Shown here: positions 19,982-28,295 of the stretch, piece by piece
Position numbering within the stretch: position 1 is the stretch's first letter
How the letters are laid out: every line of letters begins with the position of its first letter
Assembly (NCBI RefSeq): GCF_001050345.1
Contig: NZ_LFMW01000004.1
Coordinates: forward strand, 402,616-466,615
Origin: Pseudomonas fildesensis
Lineage (GTDB): Bacteria > Pseudomonadota > Gammaproteobacteria > Pseudomonadales > Pseudomonadaceae
DNA: 64,000 bases
Direction: 5' to 3'
Program-made: the position numbers and the translations under genes
Notes under the pieces: model-generated
Told to the model about the DNA's origin: nothing
The model's database searches: none
The model's input: only the letters and a program-made list of their open reading frames with translations

Positions 19982-21331
19982 TTACAGGATGCACGAAAGA
20001 CCATAGGTAAGACCGAACGCGACCACCGAAATCAAGGTCTCCAGCACGGTCCAGGTCTTGAAGGTCTGGATCACCGTCATATTGAAGTATTCCTTGATCA
20101 GCCAGAAGCCGCCGTCGTTGACGTGGGAAAAAATCACCGAGCCGGCACCGGTCGCCAGCACCAGCAGTTCCGGGTGTGGATAACCCAGGCCCAGCGCGAC
20201 AGGCGCGACCACACCGGACGCCGTGGTCATGGCCACGGTGGCCGAGCCGGTGGCGATACGCATCAGCGCGGCGAACAGCCAGCCCATCACCAACGGCGAC
20301 AGGTTAAACGCATTGGCCAGGCCGAGAATTTCGTGGGTCACGCCCGCGTCTACCAGGATGCGGTTCAGCCCGCCGCCCGCGCCCACCAACAAGGTGATGC
20401 TGGCGGTCGGCGCCAGGCATTCATTGGTGAACCTGAGGATCGACTCGCGGTTGAAGCCCTGTGCCAGGCCCAGGGTCCAGAAGCTCACCAGAGTCGCTAC
20501 CAGCAGGGCGATCACCGAGTTGCCGATAAACAACAGGAACTGGTTAAGCCCTGTGCCCGGCGTTGAAATCACGTTAGCCCAGCCGCCGATCATCATCAGC
20601 ACCACCGGCAATAAAATCGTGCCCATGGTCAGGGCAAAACTCGGTAAACGGGTGCGCGGTTCGCGGTCGATGAACTGGCGTTCCAACGGGTTTTCCGCCG
20701 GCAAGTGAATGCGCGGCACGATGAACTTGGCGTACAGCGGGCCGGCGATGATCGCCGTCGGAATACCGACGAGGATCGCATAGAGCACGGTCTGCCCGAC
20801 CGAGGCGTTGTACGCCAGCACCGCCATCATCGCAGCCGGGTGCGGTGGCACCAGTGCATGCACCACCGACAAACCGGCGACCATCGGCAAGCCGACCATC
20901 AGGATCGAGACCCCGACACGCCGCGCCACGGTAAAGGCGATCGGCACCAGCAACACAAAACCGACCTCGAAAAACAGCGGCAGCCCCACCAGAAAGGCGA
21001 TACAGACCATGGCCCAGTGGGCATTGCGCTCGCCGAAACGGTTGATCAGCGTGCGCGCCACCTGCTCGGCGCCGCCGGACTCGGCCATCATCTTGCCGAG
21101 CATGGTGCCCAGCGCCACGACCAGGGCGATATGCCCCAGGGTTTTACCGACGCCCGCCTCGTAGGAGCCCATGATGGTATCCGCCGGCATCCCGGCCATC
21201 AGCGCCAGGCCGATGGACACCAGCGTAATAACGATAAACGGGTTGAGCCGGTAACGTGCAATCAGCACGATCAAAGCAATGATGGCGATGGCAGCGTATG
21301 CCAATAGCCCGAAGCCCGGTGATGCGGCCAT
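19982..21331 (-). CDS. GntP family transporter
   Basis: A 449-residue inner-membrane permease with about 12 hydrophobic segments and the GntP-family P-H-P-A-A-M-M-A and I-A-T-G-S-A-T-V-A-M-T-T-A-S-G motifs. GntP proteins carry gluconate, related hydroxyacids or, in some clusters, D-amino acid derivatives. The operon partner D-aminoacylase makes N-acyl-D-amino acids a reasonable substrate here. Start at 21331 with GAGGAG upstream; the upstream in-frame 18 residues are polar and unlike a GntP start. Confidence 0.87.
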   Translation of the reverse strand: MAASPGFGLLAYAAIAIIALIVLIARYRLNPFIVITLVSIGLALMAGMPADTIMGSYEAGVGKTLGHIALVVALGTMLGKMMAESGGAEQVARTLINRFGERNAHWAMVCIAFLVGLPLFFEVGFVLLVPIAFTVARRVGVSILMVGLPMVAGLSVVHALVPPHPAAMMAVLAYNASVGQTVLYAILVGIPTAIIAGPLYAKFIVPRIHLPAENPLERQFIDREPRTRLPSFALTMGTILLPVVLMMIGGWANVISTPGTGLNQFLLFIGNSVIALLVATLVSFWTLGLAQGFNRESILRFTNECLAPTASITLLVGAGGGLNRILVDAGVTHEILGLANAFNLSPLVMGWLFAALMRIATGSATVAMTTASGVVAPVALGLGYPHPELLVLATGAGSVIFSHVNDGGFWLIKEYFNMTVIQTFKTWTVLETLISVVAFGLTYGLSCIL

Positions 21332-21579
21332 GCGGTACTCCTCGGAAAGGGTCACGTCGAGTTGGTTGTGAAACTCATAAATCATTACCGATGAATATTT
21401 TCAATTTTTATGAAAGTAATTTTCGCCCACAGATAAGCGCTGTCGCGTTGGGATATGCCCGACACTCGTGGATGAAAATTCAGAGGGTGTTCTTACATGA
21501 AGATCAGAGAATGCCGGAAACTCAGCCGCTACCATCGAGTCATAGAATGCGCATCCATTCATGCCCAGGAAAATCGACC

Positions 21580-21960
21580 ATGATTCGCACATCCCTCGCT
21601 GCCAGCGCCCTGCTTCTAGCCCTGTGCGCCGTCGCCTCGGCCGCCGATAACCCGGCGCTGAAAAAATGCATGGACAGCGCCAACACGACCGCCGACATGG
21701 TCACGTGCAACGCCAAGGAAGCCAAGGTGCAGGATGCGCGCCTGAACAAGGCTTACAAAACCGCCCTAGCCGCCCAGGAAGGCGCGCGCAGGCAGCAACT
21801 GCAAGATGTGCAGCGCTTGTGGATCAAATACCGCGACGCCAATTGCGCCTTCGCAGGCTCGGCGACCGGCAGCACCATCGATCAGGTCAACGGCTCCGGC
21901 TGTGTGCTGGACATGACCCAGACCCGCGCTCAGGAACTGGAAGACCTGGTCGGGCCGTAA
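21580..21960 (+). CDS. LprI-like (DUF1311) secreted protein
   Basis: A 126-residue exported protein. A signal peptide covers about residues 1-21. The mature part has four cysteines (C30, C43, C89, C108), which probably form two disulfides, and the family motif L-N-K-A-Y-K with W81 in R-L-W-I-K-Y-R-D. The LprI N-terminal domain occurs in lysozyme inhibitors of the periplasm, but most members are untested. The ATG at 21580 is chosen because the signal peptide starts there. Confidence 0.85.
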   Translation: MIRTSLAASALLLALCAVASAADNPALKKCMDSANTTADMVTCNAKEAKVQDARLNKAYKTALAAQEGARRQQLQDVQRLWIKYRDANCAFAGSATGSTIDQVNGSGCVLDMTQTRAQELEDLVGP

Positions 21961-21989
21961 TACACACTCGCGCCTAAAGGGGTATGTGA

Positions 21990-23435
21990 TCAGTCGTGAT
22001 GAACCTTGGCGCGCTTGAGCAGTTTTTTGCAGCGCTCGGACAAATGCAGCACCCGCAAATGCTTGCCGGCCTTGCTGTAGCGCTCGCGCAGGGTCATCAA
22101 TGCAGCAATCGCTGAATAGTCGACAAAGCTCAGGTGACGACAATCCAGCGTCACCTGGGCAGGGTCGCTCGCAGGATCGAACTGGTTCAAAAACGGCGTA
22201 GTCGACGCAAAGAACAACGTGCCATGCAACCTATAGAGCTTGCTGCCGTCCGCTTCCAGATGCTCATCCGCATACAGCTCACGCGCCTGTTGCCAGGCGA
22301 AATTCAGCGCAGCGATCACGATGCCGCAGAGCACGGCTGTGGCAAGGTCGGTGAACACCGTGATCACGGTTACCGCAAGAATCACCAGCACGTCATTGAA
22401 CGGCACTTTGTTGATCACCCGCAGCGACGCCCAGGCGAAGGTCTGCTGGGACACCACAAACATCACCCCCACCAGCGCCGCCAGCGGAATCCGCTCGATC
22501 AGCGGTGACAGAAACAGAATAAACAACAGGATCATCACTCCGGCAAACACACCGGAGAAACGCCCGCGCCCGCCGGAACTGAGGTTGATCACCGTTTGCC
22601 CGATCATCGCGCAGCCGCCCATGCCGCCGAACAGGCCCGAGGCTATATTCGCCGCGCCCAGGGCCACACTTTCGCGGTCTGGGTAGCCGCGAGTCTCAGT
22701 GATTTCGTCGGTAAGGTTCAGGGTCAGCAGGGTTTCCAGCAGGCCAACCATGGCCATCAGGAATGCGTAAGGGGCGATGATGCCAAGGGTTTCCAGGGTC
22801 CAGGGAATCTGCGGCAGGGCGAAGGTCGGCAGGCCGCCAGCGATGTGGGCCATGTCGCCGAGGGTGCGGGTCGGCAGGCCGAGCAGGTACACCGCCAGGC
22901 CCACGCCGAGGATCGCCACCAACGCGGGCGGCACCGCGCGGGTGATGCGCGGCAGCAGGTAGACGATGGCCATGGTCACCAGCACCAGGCCGGTCATCAC
23001 GTACAGCGGCGTGCCGCTGAGCCAGGTCTCGCCGCTCTTGAAATGCTCCAGTTGCGCCAAGGCAATGATGATCGCCAGGCCGTTGACGAAACCGAGCATC
23101 ACCGGGTGCGGCACCATGCGTACCAGCTTGCCCAGGCGCAGCAGGCCGAAGGCGACCATGATCAGCCCGCCCAGCAACACCGTGGCGAGCAGATATTCCA
23201 CGCCGTGCTGCACCACCAGCGCGACGATCACCACCGCCATCGACCCCGCCGCGCCCGAGACCATGCCGGGCCGCCCGCCGAACAACGCGGTGAGGGTGCA
23301 GATGATGAAAGCGCCGTAGAGGCCCATCAGCGGGTTGAGGTGAGCCACCAGGGCAAAGGCGATGCATTCGGGTAGCAAGGCGAAAGACGTGGTGAGGCCG
23401 GCCAGGGCATCGGCGCGCAGACGGGTGAGGTTCAT
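21990..23435 (-). CDS. SulP family anion transporter with STAS domain
   Basis: A 481-residue inner-membrane protein with about 10-12 hydrophobic segments (about 10-375), the SulP signature region near P-E-C-I-A-F-A-L-V, and a cytoplasmic STAS domain (about 385-478) with V-T-L-D-C-R-H-L-S-F-V-D-Y-S-A. SulP carriers move sulfate, bicarbonate or dicarboxylates. No carbonic anhydrase or sulfate-assimilation gene sits next to it, so the substrate is open. Confidence 0.9.
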   Translation of the reverse strand: MNLTRLRADALAGLTTSFALLPECIAFALVAHLNPLMGLYGAFIICTLTALFGGRPGMVSGAAGSMAVVIVALVVQHGVEYLLATVLLGGLIMVAFGLLRLGKLVRMVPHPVMLGFVNGLAIIIALAQLEHFKSGETWLSGTPLYVMTGLVLVTMAIVYLLPRITRAVPPALVAILGVGLAVYLLGLPTRTLGDMAHIAGGLPTFALPQIPWTLETLGIIAPYAFLMAMVGLLETLLTLNLTDEITETRGYPDRESVALGAANIASGLFGGMGGCAMIGQTVINLSSGGRGRFSGVFAGVMILLFILFLSPLIERIPLAALVGVMFVVSQQTFAWASLRVINKVPFNDVLVILAVTVITVFTDLATAVLCGIVIAALNFAWQQARELYADEHLEADGSKLYRLHGTLFFASTTPFLNQFDPASDPAQVTLDCRHLSFVDYSAIAALMTLRERYSKAGKHLRVLHLSERCKKLLKRAKVHHD

Positions 23436-23484
23436 GGGGTACCCAAGAGTAAATCAGGAATAGATTCAGCTATCACAGATGATA

Positions 23485-23508
23485 AAAGCGACCTGATAAG
23501 GTCGCTTT
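23485..23508 (-). terminator. Terminator of the ATPase/TOPRIM pair
   Basis: AAAGCGACCT-GATA-AGGTCGCTTT is a ten-base-pair stem with A/T flanks, 45 bases after the stop of the TOPRIM-like gene and before the sulP start. Confidence 0.85.
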
Positions 23509-23552
23509 GAAGTGTATGAAAAATCGTCGCTATCTTAACAGTTTCCAGAGGG

Positions 23553-24233
23553 CTACACGGCCCTCACATCCTGATCAAATATATCGGCCTGCGCGCAGAG
23601 CAGGCAGACCTGCGCCCACCGAGCCTGGAGCAATGGCGCTTTCGCAATGTAGTCGAGACGACTTTTGATTTTTGATCCCTTGGCCAAATGAGCCAGCACG
23701 CTCTTCATATTCAAATGGCATTCAAGTTCCTTCAGCACAGCGGCCCCCGCAGGGAGGACAGCCGCAGCCAACCAGGACTCAATCGCCTTGGAAGGAATAC
23801 AAATAACCGTTTTATTGGTTGGAACAACATTCCCCAGCCAGGACAACAAAACCGTGCGCAAAGCAGTAACTGAATCCTGTGCATTAGGACAAGGCATCTG
23901 ACAGGGCAGCGGCCCCCAGTTATTTTGCAACGCCAGTGCTTCAAGTCCGGAATTGGCATACGTCATGCCCGCCACGTCAGCGTCCAAGTGCACTATATAA
24001 AAGTCATACATGAAAAGTGTCGGGTCATCATGCAGTACGCCCTCTCCACGCTGGACACTTTGATGGCACCACTTGGCAACGCCACCCCAACCCTCCCCTA
24101 GCTCTCTTGACGAAGCTTCTGGCTGTATTAACTTCAGAACAAAGGGCGCCTGCAAAATCGCTTTAAGCGCTGCTTCTATCACGACCAGATCGGTTTTCCC
24201 TTCGGCGATTAACGCGATACGCAAATCAGACAT
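23553..24233 (-). CDS. TOPRIM-like (DUF4276-type) partner of AAA ATPase
   Basis: A 226-residue protein. E11-G-K-T-D15 directly after the first beta-strand and H-L-D84-A-D86 after a later hydrophobic strand match the Glu and DxD metal-binding motifs of TOPRIM nucleases. This pattern occurs in small proteins (DUF4276, DUF4435) paired with SMC-like ATPases, as in OLD, PARIS and RloB-type pairs. The remaining part is helical, with seven cysteines, and has no signal or membrane segment. It overlaps the ATPase gene by eight bases, so the two are translated together. Base composition is less GC-rich than the flanks. The exact DUF number is from memory. Confidence 0.7.
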   Translation of the reverse strand: MSDLRIALIAEGKTDLVVIEAALKAILQAPFVLKLIQPEASSRELGEGWGGVAKWCHQSVQRGEGVLHDDPTLFMYDFYIVHLDADVAGMTYANSGLEALALQNNWGPLPCQMPCPNAQDSVTALRTVLLSWLGNVVPTNKTVICIPSKAIESWLAAAVLPAGAAVLKELECHLNMKSVLAHLAKGSKIKSRLDYIAKAPLLQARWAQVCLLCAQADIFDQDVRAV

Positions 24234-25401
24234 TCGGGAGAGCCCCTAGGTGCCCCATCATCCAGAGCCGGGAGAGTGGATAGTTTTTGTTCATCTCCAA
24301 GAGCTTTTCAGTCGGCGCTATGCGAGTGACGCTGGTGTGGCCTTCACTGTTGCGGTCGACTGCAAACAATCGGATCTCATCATCCGAAAGGTCAAGTCCA
24401 TCCAGTACAGCGGGGTTATGGGTAGTAAATAACAACTGGCGTTGTGCATCATTGACTCTTAACCAATACGCCAATTTCTCTGTCAAACGCATTGCCAACC
24501 GTGGGTTCAACGCCTGATCCAAGTTATCAATCGCCACGACCATTGGAGCAGTGGGTGACAAGCATAAAATCGCACTGAACAATACATACAAAGCCCCTTC
24601 GCTGGCATCGTAGGCAGTCAACGTATTTCGACCTGGTCTCATGAAGCGGTCTGTCAGCTTCAACACTCGCTGGCCCCGAGGGACAGAGGGAGAAAGCAGA
24701 CTGCCGGCGGTAGAGACCGCATCAATATCAACAACCCAATCGATCAACTCCAATACCGAATCCATTAAATCGGGATCGCTGCTCAACACACTCTTGAGTT
24801 CATCGAATGCTTCGGCCAGACGCCCCCCGGCCAATCCCAATGGAATGCGTGTTTGTGGATCCGCCACAGTTGCACGCAAAGAAGGGGTATTAGGACTGTA
24901 GATCGCATAGTCCTGCAAGTTTTGCATCAGCTTCCCGGCGAGGTTCTCCGGAGGCAAATCAACCAGTTTTAATGCTGCGAGCCCCGCCGTTGGCTTCATA
25001 TTTTTGCTGCTTCTAACGCCGCTGGTCAAAATTTCGGTTTTTTCATCCCGCAGGTATTCGGTCTTAAAACTCCAGGCAGACTCGGGCTTCTCAATCGGGT
25101 TCAAAATTGAAGTTCGATACTCTTCGCCTGCCTGCCCTTTGGCACTTAAATGAATTTCGGGCCGAATACTGGTGCCTGTAAATGAAGTCTTGAACAGTCG
25201 CGGCAACCCGTCTCTGACGCCCCGACGAGTCAGTGATTCCGAGTCTACGACCCCATTTGCTGCCGCCCCCAACACACCAAGCGCCTCAAGGATATTACTC
25301 TTCCCAACACCGTTGGCACCGATGAAACAATTGACTCGGCCTAGTTCGAGGGTCAGCTCAGGAATGGACTTGAAGCCTTTAATCACTATGGTTTTAATCA
25401 T
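24226..25401 (-). CDS. SMC/ABC-like AAA ATPase (AAA_15/AAA_21 type)
   Basis: A 391-residue ATPase of the RecF/OLD class. Walker A is G-A-N-G-V-G-K-S-N (28-36), an ABC-like signature A-S-E-G-A-L-Y-V lies at 266-273, Walker B is V-V-A-I-D (288-292) and the switch histidine is in T-T-H-N-P (326-330). After Walker B the usual Glu is Asn293. The middle (about 50-250) is the variable insertion. Such ATPases detect phage signals or DNA ends and control a toxic nuclease partner. The TOPRIM-like gene follows at once. A defence role is inferred from architecture and island position, not shown. Confidence 0.78.
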   Translation of the reverse strand: MIKTIVIKGFKSIPELTLELGRVNCFIGANGVGKSNILEALGVLGAAANGVVDSESLTRRGVRDGLPRLFKTSFTGTSIRPEIHLSAKGQAGEEYRTSILNPIEKPESAWSFKTEYLRDEKTEILTSGVRSSKNMKPTAGLAALKLVDLPPENLAGKLMQNLQDYAIYSPNTPSLRATVADPQTRIPLGLAGGRLAEAFDELKSVLSSDPDLMDSVLELIDWVVDIDAVSTAGSLLSPSVPRGQRVLKLTDRFMRPGRNTLTAYDASEGALYVLFSAILCLSPTAPMVVAIDNLDQALNPRLAMRLTEKLAYWLRVNDAQRQLLFTTHNPAVLDGLDLSDDEIRLFAVDRNSEGHTSVTRIAPTEKLLEMNKNYPLSRLWMMGHLGALPNV

Positions 25402-25403
25402 TC

Positions 25404-25418
25404 AAGACTCCCAGTCTT
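25404..25418 (-). promoter_or_regulatory. Hairpin over the ATPase ribosome site
   Basis: On the minus strand AAGACT-GGG-AGTCTT is a perfect 6-3-6 hairpin that ends two bases before the ATG. The only Shine-Dalgarno-like sequence, GGGAG, lies in its loop and 3' stem, so folding would hide it. Confidence 0.5.
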
Positions 25419-25553
25419 CCATCACCAAAAACTACGGTGCGTATCAGCCTGATGACAAGTGCCATCGAATACTCGCATTCAATGTCGAGGTTGCATTCTC
25501 AGGGCTCAGCGTCGTTCACGCAATCCAGGAAATACTTCTCGTACGCCATTAAC

Positions 25554-25583
25554 ACAAACGGCCGCCCGAGGGCGACCGTTTGT
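25554..25583 (-). terminator. Terminator after the epimerase-like gene
   Basis: ACAAACGGCCGCCC and GGGCGACCGTTTGT pair around a short loop with one bulge, 26 bases after the stop on the minus strand. Confidence 0.7.
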
Positions 25584-25608
25584 ATGGCGACGCATCTAGC
25601 TGTAGATG

Positions 25609-26502
25609 TCACACCATCTCGTTGCGAATCCAATCGACGACGGACGTCCGCTTCGGTGCCCAACCCAACAGTTCACGCGCATGTTTGCCACGCACCCGGC
25701 TGTTGGAGCCCAGGCCGTAGTTGGCCATTTCATAACCCCACTCGGCTTCGGCGTCAGCCAGTGGCCAATCCTGCGGTTGACCCAGGTTCAGCACTTGGGC
25801 GATAGCGGTGGTCATGTCGATAAACGCCGCTTCGCTGCTTTCCACAAAGTAGAAAGTGCCCGGTACATTCTTCGTAAGCGCCAGCAGGTACAGCGCCACC
25901 ACGTCTTCGATATGCACGTTGGACCAGATGTTCTGCCCAGTCCCAACATGGCGCACCACCCCACTCTTGCGCGCCTGCTTGAGCAAACGTGGCAATTGCA
26001 CGCTGTCGCGCTTCACGCCCAGGCTGTGGCCGTAGATCAAGGTGTTGCAGATCACCGCCGAATTCACGCCGTCTTTGGCCGCCGCCAGGATCAGGTCGTC
26101 GATGGCTACCCGCGCGGCCTTGTCGACGGTCGGTTCCGGCAGGTTGTCTTCAAAATAGATGACATCGCTGGCCTTGCCGCCCGACGCATCCCCTACGATG
26201 CTCGAACCGCTGGTGTGCAGGAACGGCTTGTTCGAACCTTTTAAGGCGGCGAGCAGGGTTTCTACGGCAGCACGGTGGTCGCTGCTGGCGGCGTTGATCA
26301 CCGCGTCTGCCTTCTTCGCCTGTTCAGTCAGGACCGCGCTGTCGTCCAGGGTGCCAATCACCGGGGTAATGCCCAGGACAGTCATTTCAGCGGCTTGTTC
26401 GGCGCTGCGCACCAGGCCAGTGACGGTGTGGCCAGCGTTGACCAGGCCAGTGGCGATGGAACCACCGATAAAACCTGCTGCGCCGGTAATGAATACGTTC
26501 AT
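25609..26502 (-). CDS. NAD-dependent epimerase/dehydratase family protein
   Basis: A 297-residue extended SDR. The N-terminus has the Rossmann motif G-A-A-G-F-I-G-G (7-14), and the middle has N-A-A-S-S-D and I-Y-G-H-S-L-G. A classical Y-x3-K is not obvious, so catalysis as a sugar epimerase is doubtful; NAD(P)H binding or NmrA-like redox sensing is possible. AGGAGA precedes the ATG at 26502; the long in-frame sequence upstream is not conserved in type. The LysR gene upstream on the same strand may regulate it. Confidence 0.82.
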   Translation of the reverse strand: MNVFITGAAGFIGGSIATGLVNAGHTVTGLVRSAEQAAEMTVLGITPVIGTLDDSAVLTEQAKKADAVINAASSDHRAAVETLLAALKGSNKPFLHTSGSSIVGDASGGKASDVIYFEDNLPEPTVDKAARVAIDDLILAAAKDGVNSAVICNTLIYGHSLGVKRDSVQLPRLLKQARKSGVVRHVGTGQNIWSNVHIEDVVALYLLALTKNVPGTFYFVESSEAAFIDMTTAIAQVLNLGQPQDWPLADAEAEWGYEMANYGLGSNSRVRGKHARELLGWAPKRTSVVDWIRNEMV

Positions 26503-26660
26503 GGAGTGTTCTCCTGACTGGGTAAGTGATGGGTGTAGGAGCTGTCGAGCGCAAGCGAGGCTGCGATGGGTGCAACTCGATGAGTGCCCAAATGATGACG
26601 GTGCTGCTCCTGATGAATAAGTCCCTATTACCCAATTCAATCTTGCGCAGCGATCACGAA

Positions 26661-27557
26661 TCAGCCGGCATACCGCGCCAGCTTGGCCTGGATAAAGTCC
26701 AGGAAGCACTGGATACGCAAGGCCAGTTGCGAGTTGCGGTAGAACACCGCGTGGATCGGCTGACGATAACCACTGTTGAACGCCTCCAGCACCGGCACCA
26801 GGCGCCCGGCGTCGATGTCGTTGACGGTCATGAAGTTCGACAGGCAGCAAATGCCCTGCCCTTCCAGCGCCAGTTGCCGCAAGGTTTCGCCGCTGGAGGC
26901 GGCTATGCCGGGCTGGATCAGCCAGCGGTCGCCTTCCACGTGGCGCAACGGCCAGTGGTTGAGGGTTTCGGTCTGGGTGAACCCCAGCAACGTGTGATCG
27001 ACCAACTCGGCGACTGTCGTCGGTGTGCCGTATTGCTTGAGGTATTCAGGGCTGGCAAGGATATGCAGCGGCGTGCAGCCAAGGGACCGCGCATGCAAGG
27101 TAGAGTCGGCCAGGGCGCCGATGCGAATGGCGATGTCGGTGCTCTGCTCCAGCAGGTCGATGATCAAGTCATCGCTGTTCAGCTCCAGCTGGATCTGCGG
27201 GTACAGGCGCCGAAACTCGGCAATGTACGGCACGATCCCGTGCAGCATGAATGGCACGGCGGCATTGATGCGCAGCCGTCCGGCCGGGTTTTTCTGGCGT
27301 GACGACAGGCGTTCTTCCAGCTCTTCCATTTGCGCCAGGATCACCTTGGCCTGCTCGAAGAAGTACTTGCCCTCCTCGGTCAGGTCCATGCGCCGCGTGG
27401 TGCGGTTGATCAGCGTGGTGTCGAGCTTGGCTTCCAGGCGTGACAAGGTGCGGCTGACCGCCGACGGCGTCTGCCCGGCCTGCTCCGCCGCTGCTGAAAT
27501 CGAGCCGCACTCGATCACGCTGACGAAGATCTGTAGCTCATCGGATCGGGCTTTCAC
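26661..27557 (-). CDS. LysR family transcriptional regulator
   Basis: A 298-residue LTTR. The winged helix-turn-helix (about 1-62) contains S-I-S-A-A-A-E-Q-A-G-Q-T-P-S-A-V-S-R-T-L-S-R-L-E, and the periplasmic-binding-protein-like effector domain covers about 92-290. It belongs to the broad CrgA/DsdC-like subgroup that often controls neighbouring oxidoreductases. It lies between the epimerase-like gene and mdaB, all on the minus strand; mdaB ends up 30 bases from its start, so mdaB-lysR read-through is possible. Confidence 0.88.
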   Translation of the reverse strand: MKARSDELQIFVSVIECGSISAAAEQAGQTPSAVSRTLSRLEAKLDTTLINRTTRRMDLTEEGKYFFEQAKVILAQMEELEERLSSRQKNPAGRLRINAAVPFMLHGIVPYIAEFRRLYPQIQLELNSDDLIIDLLEQSTDIAIRIGALADSTLHARSLGCTPLHILASPEYLKQYGTPTTVAELVDHTLLGFTQTETLNHWPLRHVEGDRWLIQPGIAASSGETLRQLALEGQGICCLSNFMTVNDIDAGRLVPVLEAFNSGYRQPIHAVFYRNSQLALRIQCFLDFIQAKLARYAG

Positions 27558-27587
27558 GGGCGGTCCTCTTTATCGGTTCATCGCAGC

Positions 27588-28178
27588 TTACACCGAGAGG
27601 TTGAACACCTGCGCCAGATGCGCCTCGTAGCGTGCCACGTCGGTCTCGATGGCCGGGCGTTTCATCACGTCCACGCAGAGGAAGGTCGGCAGAGCGGTCA
27701 TGCCGAGGAATTCGTTGGCCTTGTGAAACGGGAAGTACACCGCGTCCACACCCTTGCCTTCGAAGAAGTCAGTCGGGTCGTCGAAGGCTTGCTGCGGTGC
27801 GTTCCATGTCAGCGACAACATGTACTGCTTGCCTTGGACCAGGCCGCCGCTGCCGTACTTCTGCGACGCATCGGAGCGGGTACGGCCATCGCTGGCGTAC
27901 AAGCTGCCGTGGCCTTCGGTAAAAACTTCGTCGATGTACTGCTTGACGATCCACGGCGCGCCCATCCACCAACCGGGCATCTGGTAGATGATCACGTCGG
28001 CCCAGAGGTATTTGGCGACTTCCTCGGCCACGTCGTAGCCTTCGTCGATGTGGGTAACTTTGATGTCGACGCCGCCACGGTCCAGCACCGCCACGGCGGC
28101 TTCATGCAGGGTGGCGTTGTAGCGGCCATCGGAGTGGGCGAATTTTTTGCCGCCGTTAAGCAGGAGGACTTTTTTCAT
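27588..28178 (-). CDS. mdaB: NAD(P)H:quinone oxidoreductase MdaB
   Basis: A 196-residue flavodoxin-fold protein that matches MdaB (modulator of drug activity B). Visible motifs are L-L-N-G-G-K-K-F-A-H-S near the start, the FAD loop P-G-W-W-M-G-A-P-W and L-T-W-N-A-P. It reduces quinones by two electrons in the cytoplasm and protects from oxidative stress. Length is normal. The neighbouring LysR regulators are candidates for its control. Confidence 0.92.
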   Translation of the reverse strand: MKKVLLLNGGKKFAHSDGRYNATLHEAAVAVLDRGGVDIKVTHIDEGYDVAEEVAKYLWADVIIYQMPGWWMGAPWIVKQYIDEVFTEGHGSLYASDGRTRSDASQKYGSGGLVQGKQYMLSLTWNAPQQAFDDPTDFFEGKGVDAVYFPFHKANEFLGMTALPTFLCVDVMKRPAIETDVARYEAHLAQVFNLSV

Positions 28179-28295
28179 GGGAGGGATCCAAAGGGTTAGA
28201 AATGTCTGGGGGCAGACTATCGGCTTGGATCTCTTGGAATAAGCAGCGGCACGGCAAAATACATTTGACTGAAACGCATGAATTCTTCTGTATTG

